The notes under the pieces are model-generated. The model did not search any database. It had not been told where the DNA came from and saw only the letters and a list, made by a program, of their open reading frames with translations. The position numbers and the translations under genes were made by a program. Below are positions 21,731 to 34,091 of a stretch of DNA of 64,000 bases, piece by piece. The DNA comes from Dermacentor variabilis. Taxonomy: Eukaryota > Arthropoda > Arachnida > Ixodida > Ixodidae. Position 1 is the first letter of the stretch. Each line of letters opens with the position of its first letter. Location: NCBI RefSeq assembly GCF_050947875.1, contig NC_134569.1:41077777-41141776 (forward strand). Reading direction: 5' to 3'.

Positions 21731-23164
21731 GTCTTCGGCATACCGACATCTGCGAGCCGCCGTAATCAAGTGACAGCTGCCCACAGTTGCGTTCCGAGTA
21801 CGCCATAGAGTACGCCGTGACCCACATACGACGCGTGCTCAAGTTAAACACGGACTTTTGCTTTTTAGTATAATGAAGCATGTTTAGACATGAAGAAGTG
21901 ACGCCATTTTTGAAGTTAGAGCCCCTTGACACTGACGCACTTATCCCGGAGTTTCAGCGGCCACTAGATGCCGGCAGCATAGAAATATTGTTCCTTGGGT
22001 CGCATTTATGAACCTCATCGTCGTCTCTGCTGATCTGCTCATTGACCTCAGTGACCTGCATGACTTCATCGTCACTGCTAAAGTGTTGACCTCCCATGCA
22101 CTTTTTTAAATCACAGCTTTTAGGCACCCGTTCCTGCGTTGGCGTCTGTGGTGGCGTAACCAAGCGAAAAAGCACAAAAATGAAAGCGAACACGGAGAGC
22201 AGGGGCGGATGAAAAACGCAAGGAGGAAAGCGGAGAGGCGGGTGCAGCGGAACCATGAGGCGGAAAGCGGAAGAGCGTATGGCTATAGCGTGAGAAGGAA
22301 GGCGTAGTGCGGCGACGATGGCTACGAGATGGCGCCAGAGTAGCGCGCGTCGTCTGGGAGGTGTGTCGGCGGCGGCTGCTGTTAATCGCGCCACACTTCG
22401 CTCCGTTTGCAACATGCCGCACGAGACAGATTGTCCGCGCAAGCCAAGATATCGAGAAATGGAAACACGTATAGAGCTGCGCTCAAATTTCACATTAGGG
22501 AGTATCGTAATAGCTGGTGAATTTTACAGCGAAAGCTATATATGACTAACCTTCCGTAGTTTTTTTCGGTGTCCAGCAACAGAAACGGACTTAGCGGTTT
22601 TAAATAAACCCATACGGGTGCAATGCTGTGGCGCAGATGTCGAAATGCGGAAGAGATTAAAACGCCCGCCGTGAACAATAGCGTGACGTCAAGGCTATCG
22701 CAGCATATAAGCAGGAGAGGTATCGGCGCTAAAAACAGCTGCGTTATCGATGGGGCGGGCACGTATAGTTTGTACACCCGAAGAACAACATGTGTACGAG
22801 GATAGAAATTACCGTCAATGGATTTGATGGCAATGTGTTGAAGTGACTAATTGATCTTAGCATTGGATTGGTTTTAGGAACGACGGCAGGTAGATCTTTC
22901 ATAGGAGCGCTAATGAGCAAATTGCTGCCGGTAACCATAGATTACAAGTACTTTTTTTCGCTTATTAAACTCTGAAGAGCTTAACATGATAGGAACACGG
23001 TGATTCGCCTCGACGACGACCAAAGCACTTGTTACCTCCTTAAATATCGTAAAAAATATATGGCTTGAAATTAAAACTGCCTCAGAGTATCACTCAACGT
23101 GCTCGATCTAAAGAAAATTATGCGGTTTTATGTGTAAAAATCACGATCTGATTTTAGAAATCAC
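21731..23164. other. No gene recognised
   Basis: Several frames of 60-180 codons exist on both strands at 21950-22550, but none shows a domain, codon bias or splice pattern like the M13 exons. Intronic to the M13 gene model. Confidence 0.4.
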
Positions 23165-23332
23165 TCCGGAAATTTGGATTAACTGGGGTTCTTTAAAGTG
23201 CACTTAGATCTAAGTACACGGGTGTTTTCGCATTTCGGCCTCATTGAAATGAGGCCGCCGTGGCCAGGATTCGATCTCGTGACCTCGCCCTTAGCAGCCC
23301 AATGTCATAGCCACTAAGCAACCACGGCGGCT
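23165..23332 (-). repeat. Ruka-like SINE, 3'-truncated
   Basis: On the minus strand it starts with ccgccgtggttgcttagtgg at 23332, continues with the B-box region and 'gccgcatttc', and reaches 'aaagaacccca' near 23190. The final 'gcacgtaaaacccc' part is missing. It is the inverted counterpart of the copy at 655-897. Confidence 0.8.
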
Positions 23333-23349
23333 AACGTACTCGATCTATA

Positions 23350-23996
23350 TACGGGGTGATCATTTTTAAATTTTGCATCACTAAGCATCGCCTGTGGAAG
23401 GTAACATAATTATTGTCCTTCAGCTTGATTACTCGAAGAGGTGGATGTTATTAGCACGGGAAATGAAAACACATATTGAACTAATTAACAAAGTTCTCTA
23501 ATAAGCTTAATTACTTCACTGCACATACGGTAATTTACGAATTGTAGCTGGTGTGTTTTCATCATTGAAAGAATTTCCAGGTTGACACCAGTTTTGGTAT
23601 ATTATTTCGAAAGTGTGCGACAACAAACCTGGGCGTTCCAGTTATTTCTGGGCTTCAATGCATAAAATACCGTGTTAAATAAAAGTAAGTAGTACAACAG
23701 TGCATTTTTTACGGCGATTCTGATGGTGCATATCTCCAAACTGGTGTCATTCTGGAAATTCATTCCAAGTGAATACGTCTTGCAAACTCACTGGCTACAA
23801 TTCGTAAATTATCACATGTGCGCAAAGTAATTAAGAAGTTAAATTAGTGAACTATTGTTCATTACTTGAATATGTTCTTCGATTTCTCTTGCAGATAATG
23901 TCCGCCTGTGAATAATCAAGCTCAAGGGCTAGAATTATGTTACGTGCAACAGGCGATTTTTAAGATTCCGCCTAACTTAGAAATTATCACCCTGTA
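23350..23996. mobile_element. MITE with TA target duplication and 230 bp arms
   Basis: The inverted ends read cggggtgatcattttt (from 23352) and, reversed on the right, cagggtgataatttc (to 23994). TA flanks both sides (23350-23351 and 23995-23996). The arms match over most of the length, for example 'atcgcctgt', 'gtaacataatt', 'cttgatta' and 'taatttacgaattgtagc', so the element is a near-complete palindrome around 23670. The TA duplication suggests a Tc1/mariner-type helper. No coding frame. Confidence 0.75.
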
Positions 23997-24729
23997 GCTA
24001 CGAGGAGAATGCAACGCTGTCGACTTACATTACTGAAGATTTTTTTCAAACTTATCGTCCAGCATGCAGCTTCCATGACATTTTTTCCGTGTCACTGAAT
24101 AAATCAGAAAACAACGGCTCTCTACGTCATTGATTAGAATGTCATACACGATTTAAATCCTCGTAGCAATAATTTTTCAGAGATGTGCATGCCAAAAGTA
24201 TTGTTGTAACAATGTAATATTTTAATCGTTCATGGCTCACAAAGCGCAGGTGGTGCTCCTCGGTCAGAGACAGTGCATATGCACGCAACCCTTGACACAC
24301 TACTTCTAATTCAATCATGCGTCCTTGTACTTAAGCAGGAAACATTGCCAGTAGCTGAACGTTTGGCTTCACCTGAGCATAAGTGTTAAGCCCATTCTCG
24401 TCCCTAAACAGATACGTTTGACATTTTAACGGCCTGGTATCATAATAAGCTACAAGCTCGAAGAGCAAGAATGTGTTGTCGCACAAGAGCACCGAACTTC
24501 AACTGTATCGCTACGTCACTACACATTACGAGGACGTAACACGCGTTTGACTAAAGGCAGGGTATGCAGGAGCGAAGTAGGCCTCATCATCAAGATACTC
24601 TTCTCGGCCTTTTCAGTACCATTCCAATGTAGTTCACTCATGCATGCGCCTAATTCTGACCATGTGCTTCACGAATCATCACGTGCCACCACCCATGCAT
24701 TTAACGGCCAAATAAATGCAGCATCCTGC
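23997..24729. other. No gene recognised
   Basis: Sequence directly downstream (minus sense) of the large M13 first exon, so intronic in this model. No repeat or exon recognised. Confidence 0.45.
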
Positions 24730-26133
24730 CTTGGAGACGTCGACGGGCCCTCCTAGACTGATGCCGGGAGGCAGGCTTGGCTTCCGGATTACGCTCACGC
24801 GTACGTCGGTTTGCGCCCCTTCCGAGTTCAGTATGGTGCTTGAACTTCCGGCTTCACTTTGTTGCGTGAGCTGCGAACACGAAAGCAACGGCGCGACACT
24901 TTTTGGGCTCGAAGGTGGTGGCGAAAGAATCTTCACGGTACCAGACACCGCACTGGTTTTCAACAGCGGATCCTCCCTGGCAACCGCGGCACCAGCTCGG
25001 GGGTCACTCTTCGATAGTTCGTGTTGCGTCCTGTCCGTGCCGGATGTCTGCGGCGCAAGCGAATGAAGGCTGGGTGCGGACTGGCGCTTAGTGATGTATC
25101 GAGGCCCCAGGAGCGGAGTACCGTACGCGGCGTCCTCCTTCAGAGACACGGGCGCCATTTTAGACCGGCTGTTCGTTCGATGGACCGGTTGAGATTGCGG
25201 CAATGAGGCGATGCCAGCGGTGGCGGCGTTGTCGGCTCCGTCCTTCGATGGTTGCGTATGTGGGTACAATTTCTGGCGATTCACGGATACTCCGCGTCCG
25301 AAAGACGCTTGTACTATAGGAGGCTCTAAGTCCAGGCGCCTAGTGGATGACGGACTGGCTGCGTTTTGGGACGCAGTTTGGGAAACTCTTCTGGCCGGCG
25401 AGATTTGGAACTCTCGTTTCGAGGCCGTTGTCTGTTGCCCAAGGCGCGAATCTGGCAGCGAACAGTCACTACACTGTACCACGTCTGAAGGACCGGGTAA
25501 CGGCAGCTGCTCAGACACGCTCATCAAACGTGTTGTACCACTACGCACTGGATTCGGCGAAGTCTCGCAGCAGTGCGCCGCCTTTGGGTCGCTCCCTTCT
25601 GCCTGCGTCTGCTCGTTGTCCAAGGAGGGTGACTCAACGAGGAAGACCTGAGGCTTGAAGGCTCGCCGTTCCGTAGACGTCAATGATGACTCGCTATCAC
25701 ACCGTTGTTTGAGCGCTTTGGCCTTATTTCCGCTGAGTGACACGCTCGAGGAGCGGTTCGTACTCCACTCCGCGCCTCCACCTGCTATCGCGGATGAAGG
25801 GCGTCTCACGGCCAGCGTGAGCGTCGGGTCCAAAGTACTCGGCGAGGGACCGGTGGCTACGCCATTCCCGCTGTGCGGTAGCTGCGGTGCTTCCGTAGAT
25901 GGGAGCTCGGGACGGCAAGTCCGGGCTTTGGAGATGCCGTTCCGGTTGAAGGGTGCTTCGCTGTCGCTCGCCGGCGAGGGGGTAGCGACGGACTGCTCGC
26001 GGGCACCGTCACTCTGCTGCTGAGCGATGTGTTGAGAATGTTCATTCGGCTCCTGACCGCTGGCCGCCGGAGACATCTGACTCAGTTTGGCCAATAGATT
26101 TCTCTTCGAGTTCGGGTGACGCTTTTCCGACAT
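24730..26133 (-). CDS. Probable first coding exon of the M13 gene: long Ser/Pro-rich cytosolic region
   Basis: The frame is open for about 500 codons. I chose the ATG at 26133 (MSEKRHPNSKRNLLAKLSQ) because A at -3 gives a good context; an earlier in-frame ATG at 26187 is possible. The product, about 468 residues, is rich in Ser, Pro, Thr, Gln and Ala, with no hydrophobic segment or known domain. It is likely disordered and, in front of the anchor exon at 13787, cytosolic. GC-rich third positions match the M13 exons. The 3' limit is uncertain: a GC donor (AAG then GCAGGA, ending at 24730) keeps phase 0 for the next exon, whereas GT candidates nearby are poor. M13 enzymes usually have cytosolic tails under 100 residues. 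The link to the M13 gene is inferred from strand, order and phase; a separate gene remains possible. Confidence 0.6.
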
Positions 26134-28368
26134 GATTATTTTGGTAACGGTGAGCAGACTCACGAAGACGTGTGCGCACAAAGGCAATCAAGCCGAGCTA
26201 TCGAGCTAAGGCGCTGCGCGTGATAGAATGCGCGTGCTCGTGGCAGCGCATTAGCGTGCTGGCCACCATTCTTCTTCTTCTTTCAGATGAATACGAATAA
26301 CCCCACGTATGAAGTAAGAGCGTGGACAGTTAATGGCAAAATAATACGTTCTGTAGCCTCTAGCTTTTAACGTTAGAGCTTTACCGTAGACATTGGAGCT
26401 ATACCTATATCGAAGATTCCAGGTGTCCGCTTTTAGACATGTGCCGGTAATGCCACGGTATGGACCAACTATCGTTCTCTGCCCTACGCTTGCAGGTAAT
26501 GCTGAATGACACGAACACCGAGAGTCCCGTTTCTGTGAAGGCGAGGGTGGCTTTGCGCGAAGATGTGCCGATCACATCCGCTAATTATGTTATGTCGTTT
26601 CTGGTATTTCATATGTCCACAACGAAATCAAAAGTATATCGTAGCCTTTTACAACGGCGTTTCTCGTGGCCTCTGCGTTGCGTCCGCATTAAACCATATT
26701 TAAATCAAACCAAAAAGACTTGCAGTTGGATCTGGGCAACCCAGCGCATTCATTTTTGAATGTTTAATACCGTACATTCCGTTCGTGGTGATATACTTGA
26801 CTACAAAAAATATCCTAGCCCACTCCGGCTAACTGACAGCGTTCGCTTATTATTCAGTTGCATCAGTAGTCGACGTTGAAATCTACCGCTCGCAGGAGCA
26901 TTTCCACCAGACCGGATATGTACGGTGCGACCAGGATTGACTAACCAAAAGATGCATTTTCAGTCTCATTTAGCGAGGTCATTTTAGTTCTGCAATGGAG
27001 ATAAGCGAGTAGCCCCATACTTGCTGTCAGTGTTGTTGTTTGCGGTAGGTGCCAATAAAGATCGGTGCGCACAACCAACAAGGATCGTCAATGTACAGGC
27101 ATCTCGAAAAAACTTACATTGCATAGGAGAGAGAAAGGGCGATAACGGGATAAGTTGTTCCTAGCTCTTATCATCTTGCTTCCCTGCAGTTTCTACCCTC
27201 CCCTGTGTGGTTGATGGAGCGATTGCTGGTGCTGTTGGTAATATGTCATCCACTGTTGTCGTGCCTGAGCTCTTTCCACACAGGCAATCAACAGTTGCTT
27301 GAAATACGAAACAATAGTAGCCAGAGTAGAAGTCCTTATGTTGAGAGGGATGCTGACTCTACTGAGAAACCGAAGATGTTGGCCTGGGTGATAAACTGAA
27401 CGGTGTATGCAGACACTCGCAGTGGGGTCCACTGTTAAACAATTAAAGGCAATACCACATCAATGTAGAACGCCCGCGAATTTTCCCTTGGTATGGGTAC
27501 AGTCACCCGGTTTGGCAGCAGATGACGTGTGGCTGGTGGCCATGGCACATTTCTGTGCTCCTGCATTGCCAAAGCTTCGGTCAGCACTTGTAACTATAGC
27601 ACCAGCAAAGCTAGAGCCGTACATTGCAGACGGACAATAAATAATAGAAAGCGCCTTATTTTTGAAGGTGCTACGCGTAGTACTTGTTGGGGGATTATGG
27701 CCTGCGCAACGAGCTCGAGAGCCTGTTTAATAAATTCTGCCGAGCACACTTGATCGAAGTTGGTGCTCGCAGTAATCAACCACTTGGGAGAAGGCGTAGG
27801 CGATTTTTGAGAGTTGCGGGGGCGTGTTCGAGGCGTGGATGGCATGAATATTTGTCACAAATAATGCAGGGAAGTTGTCTGTCATTGTTGGAACCTGTCA
27901 TGGGGTGAGCGTGGGCAGGTGGGAATGAGTCTGTTAGTTTGTGCTTGTCTCATAAGGACTGCTTATGTTCGTGTCAGCTCCAGGTGGATTTTGGAAAAGA
28001 CCCTTAGTTTGGAAAGACCCTGTAAGGGCGAAATTGTGGTAAGACAGGTCGGGATTCGTCTGGCTCCGGTATAAATTAAAACTCTCACGCAGGCTTCACA
28101 AGTCCTGTAGCTCTCGGGAATGCTACAGAAAGGCCTTCGTCGTGCACAACGCGGTTGATGTGCTTCTCCACGGGCTGGGAGCGTCCGCCACCCCGAAGCA
28201 CAAGTCTTGATGAAAATGCAGCGTGGCCTGCAAACAATCGACAGCCGCATGCGCACAGAATACGCTGTAATTCTTTCGAAACATTGCATGTACAAAATAT
28301 TCGCGAGTCTCTCTCCAGAACCGCTGCGTCTTTTACAAGTTTAGGCAGCGACGGTTTGGACTGACTCA
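26134..28368. other. Upstream of the large exon; no gene recognised
   Basis: The minus-strand region just above 26133 would hold the 5' UTR or promoter of the M13 gene, but no TATA or initiator can be assigned. Farther right there are only short frames without features. Confidence 0.45.
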
Positions 28369-31225
28369 AATTCAAATTCAAATTCAAATTCATTATTTAT
28401 CCATGAAAACACAATAAATGTGTGTCCAGTACTCTTTGGACCCGTAGCCGTAGGCTAGTTATGGTCCAAGAAATGAAATTCTATAATGCAGACACTTCCG
28501 TCACATGCACAATAAAAACTTGCAAGAGCGAAGAGGGGTATATATACATAATACAAATGACAAAAAAAGCATAACAAGGAACAGTCGCTTCAATTCAAGG
28601 ACATCGTGCATGTTATATTACAATAATAAATGGGATGCGAACAGCAGATAGATGTCTTTTAACATGTTTAATACATGCGCTGAAAGAATTTTTTAGCTGT
28701 AAGTGCAAAATCTTGAGCGTATTTTATTCCTTGTGAAGAGTATTCCATATCTGAACACTAATGAAAGAGAGCCGTCGTTCTCCGTAAACGTTGTGCCTGG
28801 GCGGGAGATTAAAGTTGCCTAATAATACATTTCTGGTAGTACCCGATGATGTATGGAAGAGGGAGATGTGAAAGGGGTGGTTGTTTCTTACGATGCTGTT
28901 TACGACAGTCGCTGTTTTTAGGAGACGTAGTGAATCGAAGGGTAATATCCGTAGGTCATGGAATAATGGGTTGCTGGGGTGATCCTGCTTAGATTGCGTT
29001 ATGATTCGTAATGATCGTTTCTGCAATTTTCTGCTTGGCTGGAGATAACTATTGTAGGTCCATCTCCATGATTCCAGACAGTATGAGAGATGACTATGGA
29101 TAAAGGAGAAATATAAAATACGTAATGTACTTGTGTCAAAAAAGTCACGTGCTTGAAGCAGTTTATAGCAACCCGATGTCACCTTCGCCCCCACTGCTAA
29201 TAAATGGTTTTGCCAGTGCAGGTGCCTATCAAAGATTTCGCCAAGATATTTAGAACACGGAGTATATTCTAGTAGAGAGTTGTCAATACTAATGTTTACA
29301 GAGTTGGCATCTACTTGTTTTCTACGGGAGTGAAATATAATATATTTTGTTTTCTTGACATCTACAGTAAGCTTGTTGGCTGAAAACCATTTAGAAACGT
29401 TTGCCAAATCCACGTTCGCTTTGGACTGTATTTCCTCGATGCTATCGTCTGTAATTATTTTAGCGGTGTCATCTGCATATATCAGCATTTCTCAGAATTT
29501 TAAGACAAATGGAAGGTCGGAAACGTATATAGAAAAAAGCATGGGTCCCAAAACAGACCCTTGCGGCACGCCTGTATGAATACGTTGTGGTGACGATGAG
29601 ACGTTATTTATGACAACTATCTCATGTCGTTCATCGAAGTAAATAGAAAACAAATCGAAAATCCGTTCCCGAAAACCGTAGTGCTTTAGCTTGTACAAAA
29701 GGATGGAATGGTCGACCGTATCGAGAGCCTTCTTTAAATCGAGAAAGACTACAGCTACAAGTTTGTTGTCATTCAAAGTACAGTTTATAATGTGGGCTAA
29801 AGACTGCACCGCTGATGAGGTTGAATGGTTTGGCCGAAAACCATGTTGCTGTGGGCAAATTATGTTGTATTTGTGTGCGAAGCTATTGATTCGATTCGCA
29901 AGGATTTTCTCGAAAATTATATTATTGGCGCTGAGCACGGATATTTGTCGATAACTAGAAGGGCATGAGCGATCGCCGTCCTTGTATATTGGGACAACTA
30001 GGGCTTTTTTTTAGTGACGTTGGGTACGTGGCGGTTTCAAGTGAGTGACTGAAGACATAGCATAATACTGGACCTAGAATATCAATATTTTCTTTTAACA
30101 TACGTACTGTAATTTCATCTATACCTGCAGCTTTATTACTATCCATAGTTGCTAATGTTGAGTGTATCTCGTTAAGTTCACTGTCATCCATACGAAAGGA
30201 GTTTGAGAGTGGGCTTGGTAACAAAGAGCTTATGTCTGTATTATTTACATTGGTACCTGAAGAAATTCCAACGGTAGTAAAATATGAATTAAAGCTGTTT
30301 ACAACATTCTGATCAACCACATCAGGAAATGTCAGTTTGTGTGGCTTGCCTATAACACTGTTCACGATTTCCCAGAGTTTTTTAGAGTTACCGGAGCTCT
30401 GTTCGATTAAACGTGTATAGTATTCTTTTTTTTTCGTATACGCATGACTGCCACAGATTTATTGCGTACCCTTTTGTACTGACCCAAGTAATAGCTGTTA
30501 TCCTTGTGCTGTTTTCATTTATGATACCAAAAGTCATTCTGCTGCAATTTTGCTAAAATCTGCTCCGTCATCCAGGGCGAGGCGGGCAACTTATATGAGC
30601 GAACCTCAGTTCGCTCATATAAGTTGCCGGTCTTAATAAGAGGTCTTAGTGCTGCTGCTAGTTTTAACGCTAGTCAGAATGTCAATTAGATTGGAGAATT
30701 CTGTGTCGACGTCATCGTGGTATATAATACTAGTGTCGATTAACTAGATATTTGATCTCAGCAAAGTATAGTCAATCCTCGTACTTACTTTGGCATGCTT
30801 TAATTTCGGTGTTATGACGTTTTTAACCGTTATATAGGTGGGGAGATGATCTGAGATGGCTTAGTTGCATAACCCGGCTATAATATTCGAGGTTATATTA
30901 GTTAAAACATGATCAATGACAGTTGCGGATGTACTTGTTACTCTAGTGGGGACAGTGATCAGATTTTGAAAATTAAAGGACTCTAGCAGATACGTATAGT
31001 CACTATGGTTTGTATGACTGGTGTCTATGTTAACGTCACCACTAATTATAACCGGACCTTTGTGTCGTGACACTAGAGTGAAAAAATATAGATTCAAGTT
31101 TTTGAAGAAATAAAGCTACAGCTGAATTAGGTGGTCGATACACGTCACCTATGGTAACAGAGTTGTCCAGTCTGATAAATAAGGCTTCGATATCAGATGT
31201 GCTGCAGGAGACATTGGGCAATGCT
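28369..31225 (-). mobile_element. CR1/L2-like LINE, frameshifted
   Basis: On the minus strand from about 31225 an endonuclease end is readable (FIRLDNSVTIGDVYRPP; then GDVNIDTSHTNHSDYTYLLE). Next come a linker with DSNKAAGIDEI, RT blocks HGFRPNHSTSSAV, VFLDLKKALDTVDHS and GVPQGSVLGPMLFS, then the catalytic YADD (29470) and a long C-terminal region ending near 28727. Frames break near 29490, 29950, 30390 and 31085. The 3' end is a short (TTTGAA)n array at 28369-28395, a tail typical of CR1/L2 LINEs. Canonical KAFD is changed to KALD. The element is inactive but retains more of its 5' side than the other LINEs here. Confidence 0.83.
30585..30628. repeat. Perfect 20 bp hairpin with 4-base loop
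   Basis: The left arm ggcaacttatatgagcgaac (30585-30604), loop ctca and its exact reverse complement (30609-30628) lie inside the LINE. It could be a small inverted duplication made at a repair event. Confidence 0.9.
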
Positions 31226-32584
31226 TATAACTGATACTGCAAAGGTTCTTGAACAAGCTGAGGCAGCTAAGCGAAAGACAGTAATTGGGATGAAGAAATT
31301 AACATTTGGTTGAATATTGAGCATCGCCACCATTGAGACGTGTATACTTGTCGCTGACCGCACGCCTCAAATGGAAGAGGCTCCAGTAGCTTCTTTTCCT
31401 ACTACCATGATGCCATCTTGACCACTGTGGAATTCTCGGAACATTCCGATACGTCTCAGACTTTCTGGTTCTCTGCTTCCCTTCCAGACATCCGCTGCTA
31501 AGCCATGTGAATGTGAGTAACGTCCGTGGAGTACGGTACATTTCGCATTCGATCAATAAGAGGAAGACTCGTAATCCCTCCGTCGAAAAAAGATCTCTTC
31601 TAACTGTTTGAAAAGATGGAGGCCCTCAGGAAATTGGCAGAAGTCGCGGGATTAGCAAGTGACGTTGGTGGACCTCTCAGGTACTTTGGCGGAGAACGCC
31701 GGCAAGCTGAACTCCTTTCGCAAGAATAATCTCTAGAGCTCCCCAAGCCCCCAGTTACGTTTTTTTTTTCTTCTTTTAATGAGATGAGTGCGGCGAACAA
31801 AAACACATTTTTTTCTTCTGATAAAATGGGATCGAAATCACCGTAGGGCTGAAGAGAACAAATACGGTAAAACTTGCTCCACTCTTTCCTCCTTCCTTCG
31901 TTTCATTTCTATTTCATTTTTCATTTTTGCTTTTCTGTTCGTTTCTTCGTTTGTTCTTGTCAAGTGACATGTACGGTGCAAAGTGCGAGAGAAGATATGA
32001 ACAGTTGTGCCAAGCAAGAGCTAAGTAGGGGGCTCGGGAGCCGCTCCTTGCGCTTTCCTCCTTCTCCGTGTCCATTTTGGCCAGAAAAATATGATCCTTT
32101 TGCATTTTTCATATACCATCCCTGGTGCATTTTTCATATATCGTCCCGACAACGCGTTAATACGTCGATATAGGCAATACGCTTAGATTGTAGACCAGCT
32201 TTCCTTCCACGAAAGAAAACAGTTGGTTTCTAGCTTTGCGTGCGCGTGCGTGTCGGTGCGTGTGATGCTCATAAATACTGTTAGGTTATCTTTGGTAGTC
32301 TTGCTCCTTAGGTATGAATATCAACTTTAGTAGACGCTAAGAGGTAAACAAAACTCGCTACTTTCCACCAGCTACAAGCATTATTGTTATCCTTACACTC
32401 TAAAAAATCCTACGCTTAACCTATCGCTAGAGTGTAAGTCTCAGCGCCACGCGCATGTAAATGAGGCGTGGATGACGTTTCAAGTACCACGTGACCGAAA
32501 ATATGCGTGACATTCCTCCGTGTAAGCGTGAGGACAAGACAGCGTGGTTCGGTTCAGTCTTGTGCGAGCGTGAGCAAGCACAAG
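31226..32584. other. No gene recognised
   Basis: Between two LINEs. Short frames and T-rich runs (31757-31780, 31870-31960) only. No recognised repeat end could be fixed. Confidence 0.45.
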
Positions 32585-34091
32585 CGTGATGCCACGCAAT
32601 CTATGCAGACTACTCTACAGAGAGTTGAGGCAGGGCGTTAGGAGCCTCGAGCCTCTGGAAACGCTGCCAGTTGAAATTACAACACGAGAAGGGTACCCCA
32701 TTCCGAGGGTGAACTCCATCAAAATTTTAGGATTTTATTCAACTCCAAAGGGTGTAATGCAGAAGCTCTAAACAAGCTAGGCGCGCAGTCGAAAAATATA
32801 CTAAGACTCCTCACTAGAATCGCAAGCAAAAAAAGGGGGGGGGGGGGAGGGGGGACTCAAGGAGGACAACCTACTCAGGGTCTCCCAAGCTTTCTTCATC
32901 AGTCATATTACTTACACGGCACCATACCTCAAATGGAGCAAAATCGAAAAGAACAAACTCGACACGCTCATCAGGCTCGGCGTCAAAAGAATACTCGGTA
33001 TTCCACAATCCGCTAGCACGGCAACTACTTGAACTCGGAATTCACAATACCACAGACGAATTAATTGAACCACAGTTTATTGCACAGATCTCCAGGCTTT
33101 CGTCAACTAAGCCGGGAATTCAGATTCTTGATGAAGCTGGTATACTCCCTAGACAGGCACCGCTCGACAGGCACCCCCGTCTAAATTAGCCCGGGAAGGT
33201 ATAAAGGTTGAGCCATTACCCAGGGACATCTACCCGATATATAACGAAGGTAGCAGAAGAGCGCGGGCTAGAACCATCCTTCGACGAATTGATCCTTAAG
33301 GGGCAGATGCATTCTTCGTCGACGCCGCCAAATATGGCACCGAAGACAGGTTCGCAATCTCGGTCGTAGACGCGCGCCGAACACTTATCAGCGCCACGTC
33401 AATCTACACTAAATACGCGAACGAAGCGGAGAAAACCGCGGTAGCTTTAGCTCTTCAAGCCGCAAAAGGCCCGGCGACCATTTTCTCCGACTCGCGCACG
33501 GAGGTCAGGGCTTATTTCTCGTCCGCTCTAGTTTCTAAACACGTAGCCGGCATCGTCCACAAATCCTTTCGTATTACTACGGGAGAAGAAACTGGAGATC
33601 ATACCATAGCGTGGTCCCCGCCCCCATGAACGATGTAACTAACCAAGCGGGTTGCAACCCTAACCAGCAGGCCAACTGCCTGGCGCGTGAATTCACAAAC
33701 CGCACCCGAGCTAACGGTCCGGCTCTCCCACAGGATTGTCCCTTCAAAGATAATCTTACCACCTTTCACGAAATTACGTCGCATTACAGATACAGCAGGA
33801 GGAAATTCCCTCCCCCCCTCCTCCTAGCCCGAAAATGAACATCGCTCAGGCCGTTACATTCAGGCTTTTACAGACGAGATCCTACTTCACCCTCACAGAG
33901 CGCTTAGTTGGATAGACCCCAACTTCCCGCAGTCGTGCTCCAAATGTGGTCACGCATGCTGCTCCTTCGACCACATGCTCTGGCTGTGCCCGTACAACGC
34001 GGGCCCCGACCTTCAACACAAGTCCAAGTGGGACGCCTTGCTGAAGAACTCGGATTTCACGAACCAACTACAGGCCGTCCAGAGGGCCCGC
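32585..34091 (+). mobile_element. I-clade LINE fragment with RNase H
   Basis: The plus strand starts in the C-terminal RT region (PVEITTREGYPIPRVNS, IKILGFYST) and passes a G run at 32836-32852. It then reads an RNase H domain with FFVDAAKYG, ANEAEKTAVALAL, TIFSDSRTEV and TIAWSP, placing the D, E and D active residues. After a frame break there is NQQANCLAREFTNR and a zinc-finger-like tail (CSKCGHACCSFDHMLWLCP). RNase H plus this tail marks the I clade. Stops and shifts near 32770, 33030 and 33630 make it dead. It is cut at 34091 by an LTR. Confidence 0.8.

Noticed and set aside
21954..22493. 179-codon minus-strand protein
   Set aside because: There is no domain and composition differs from the M13 exons. 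Overlapping frames are equally open.
24716..26023. Plus-strand frames of 100-146 codons
   Set aside because: They are shadows of the GC-rich minus-strand exon.
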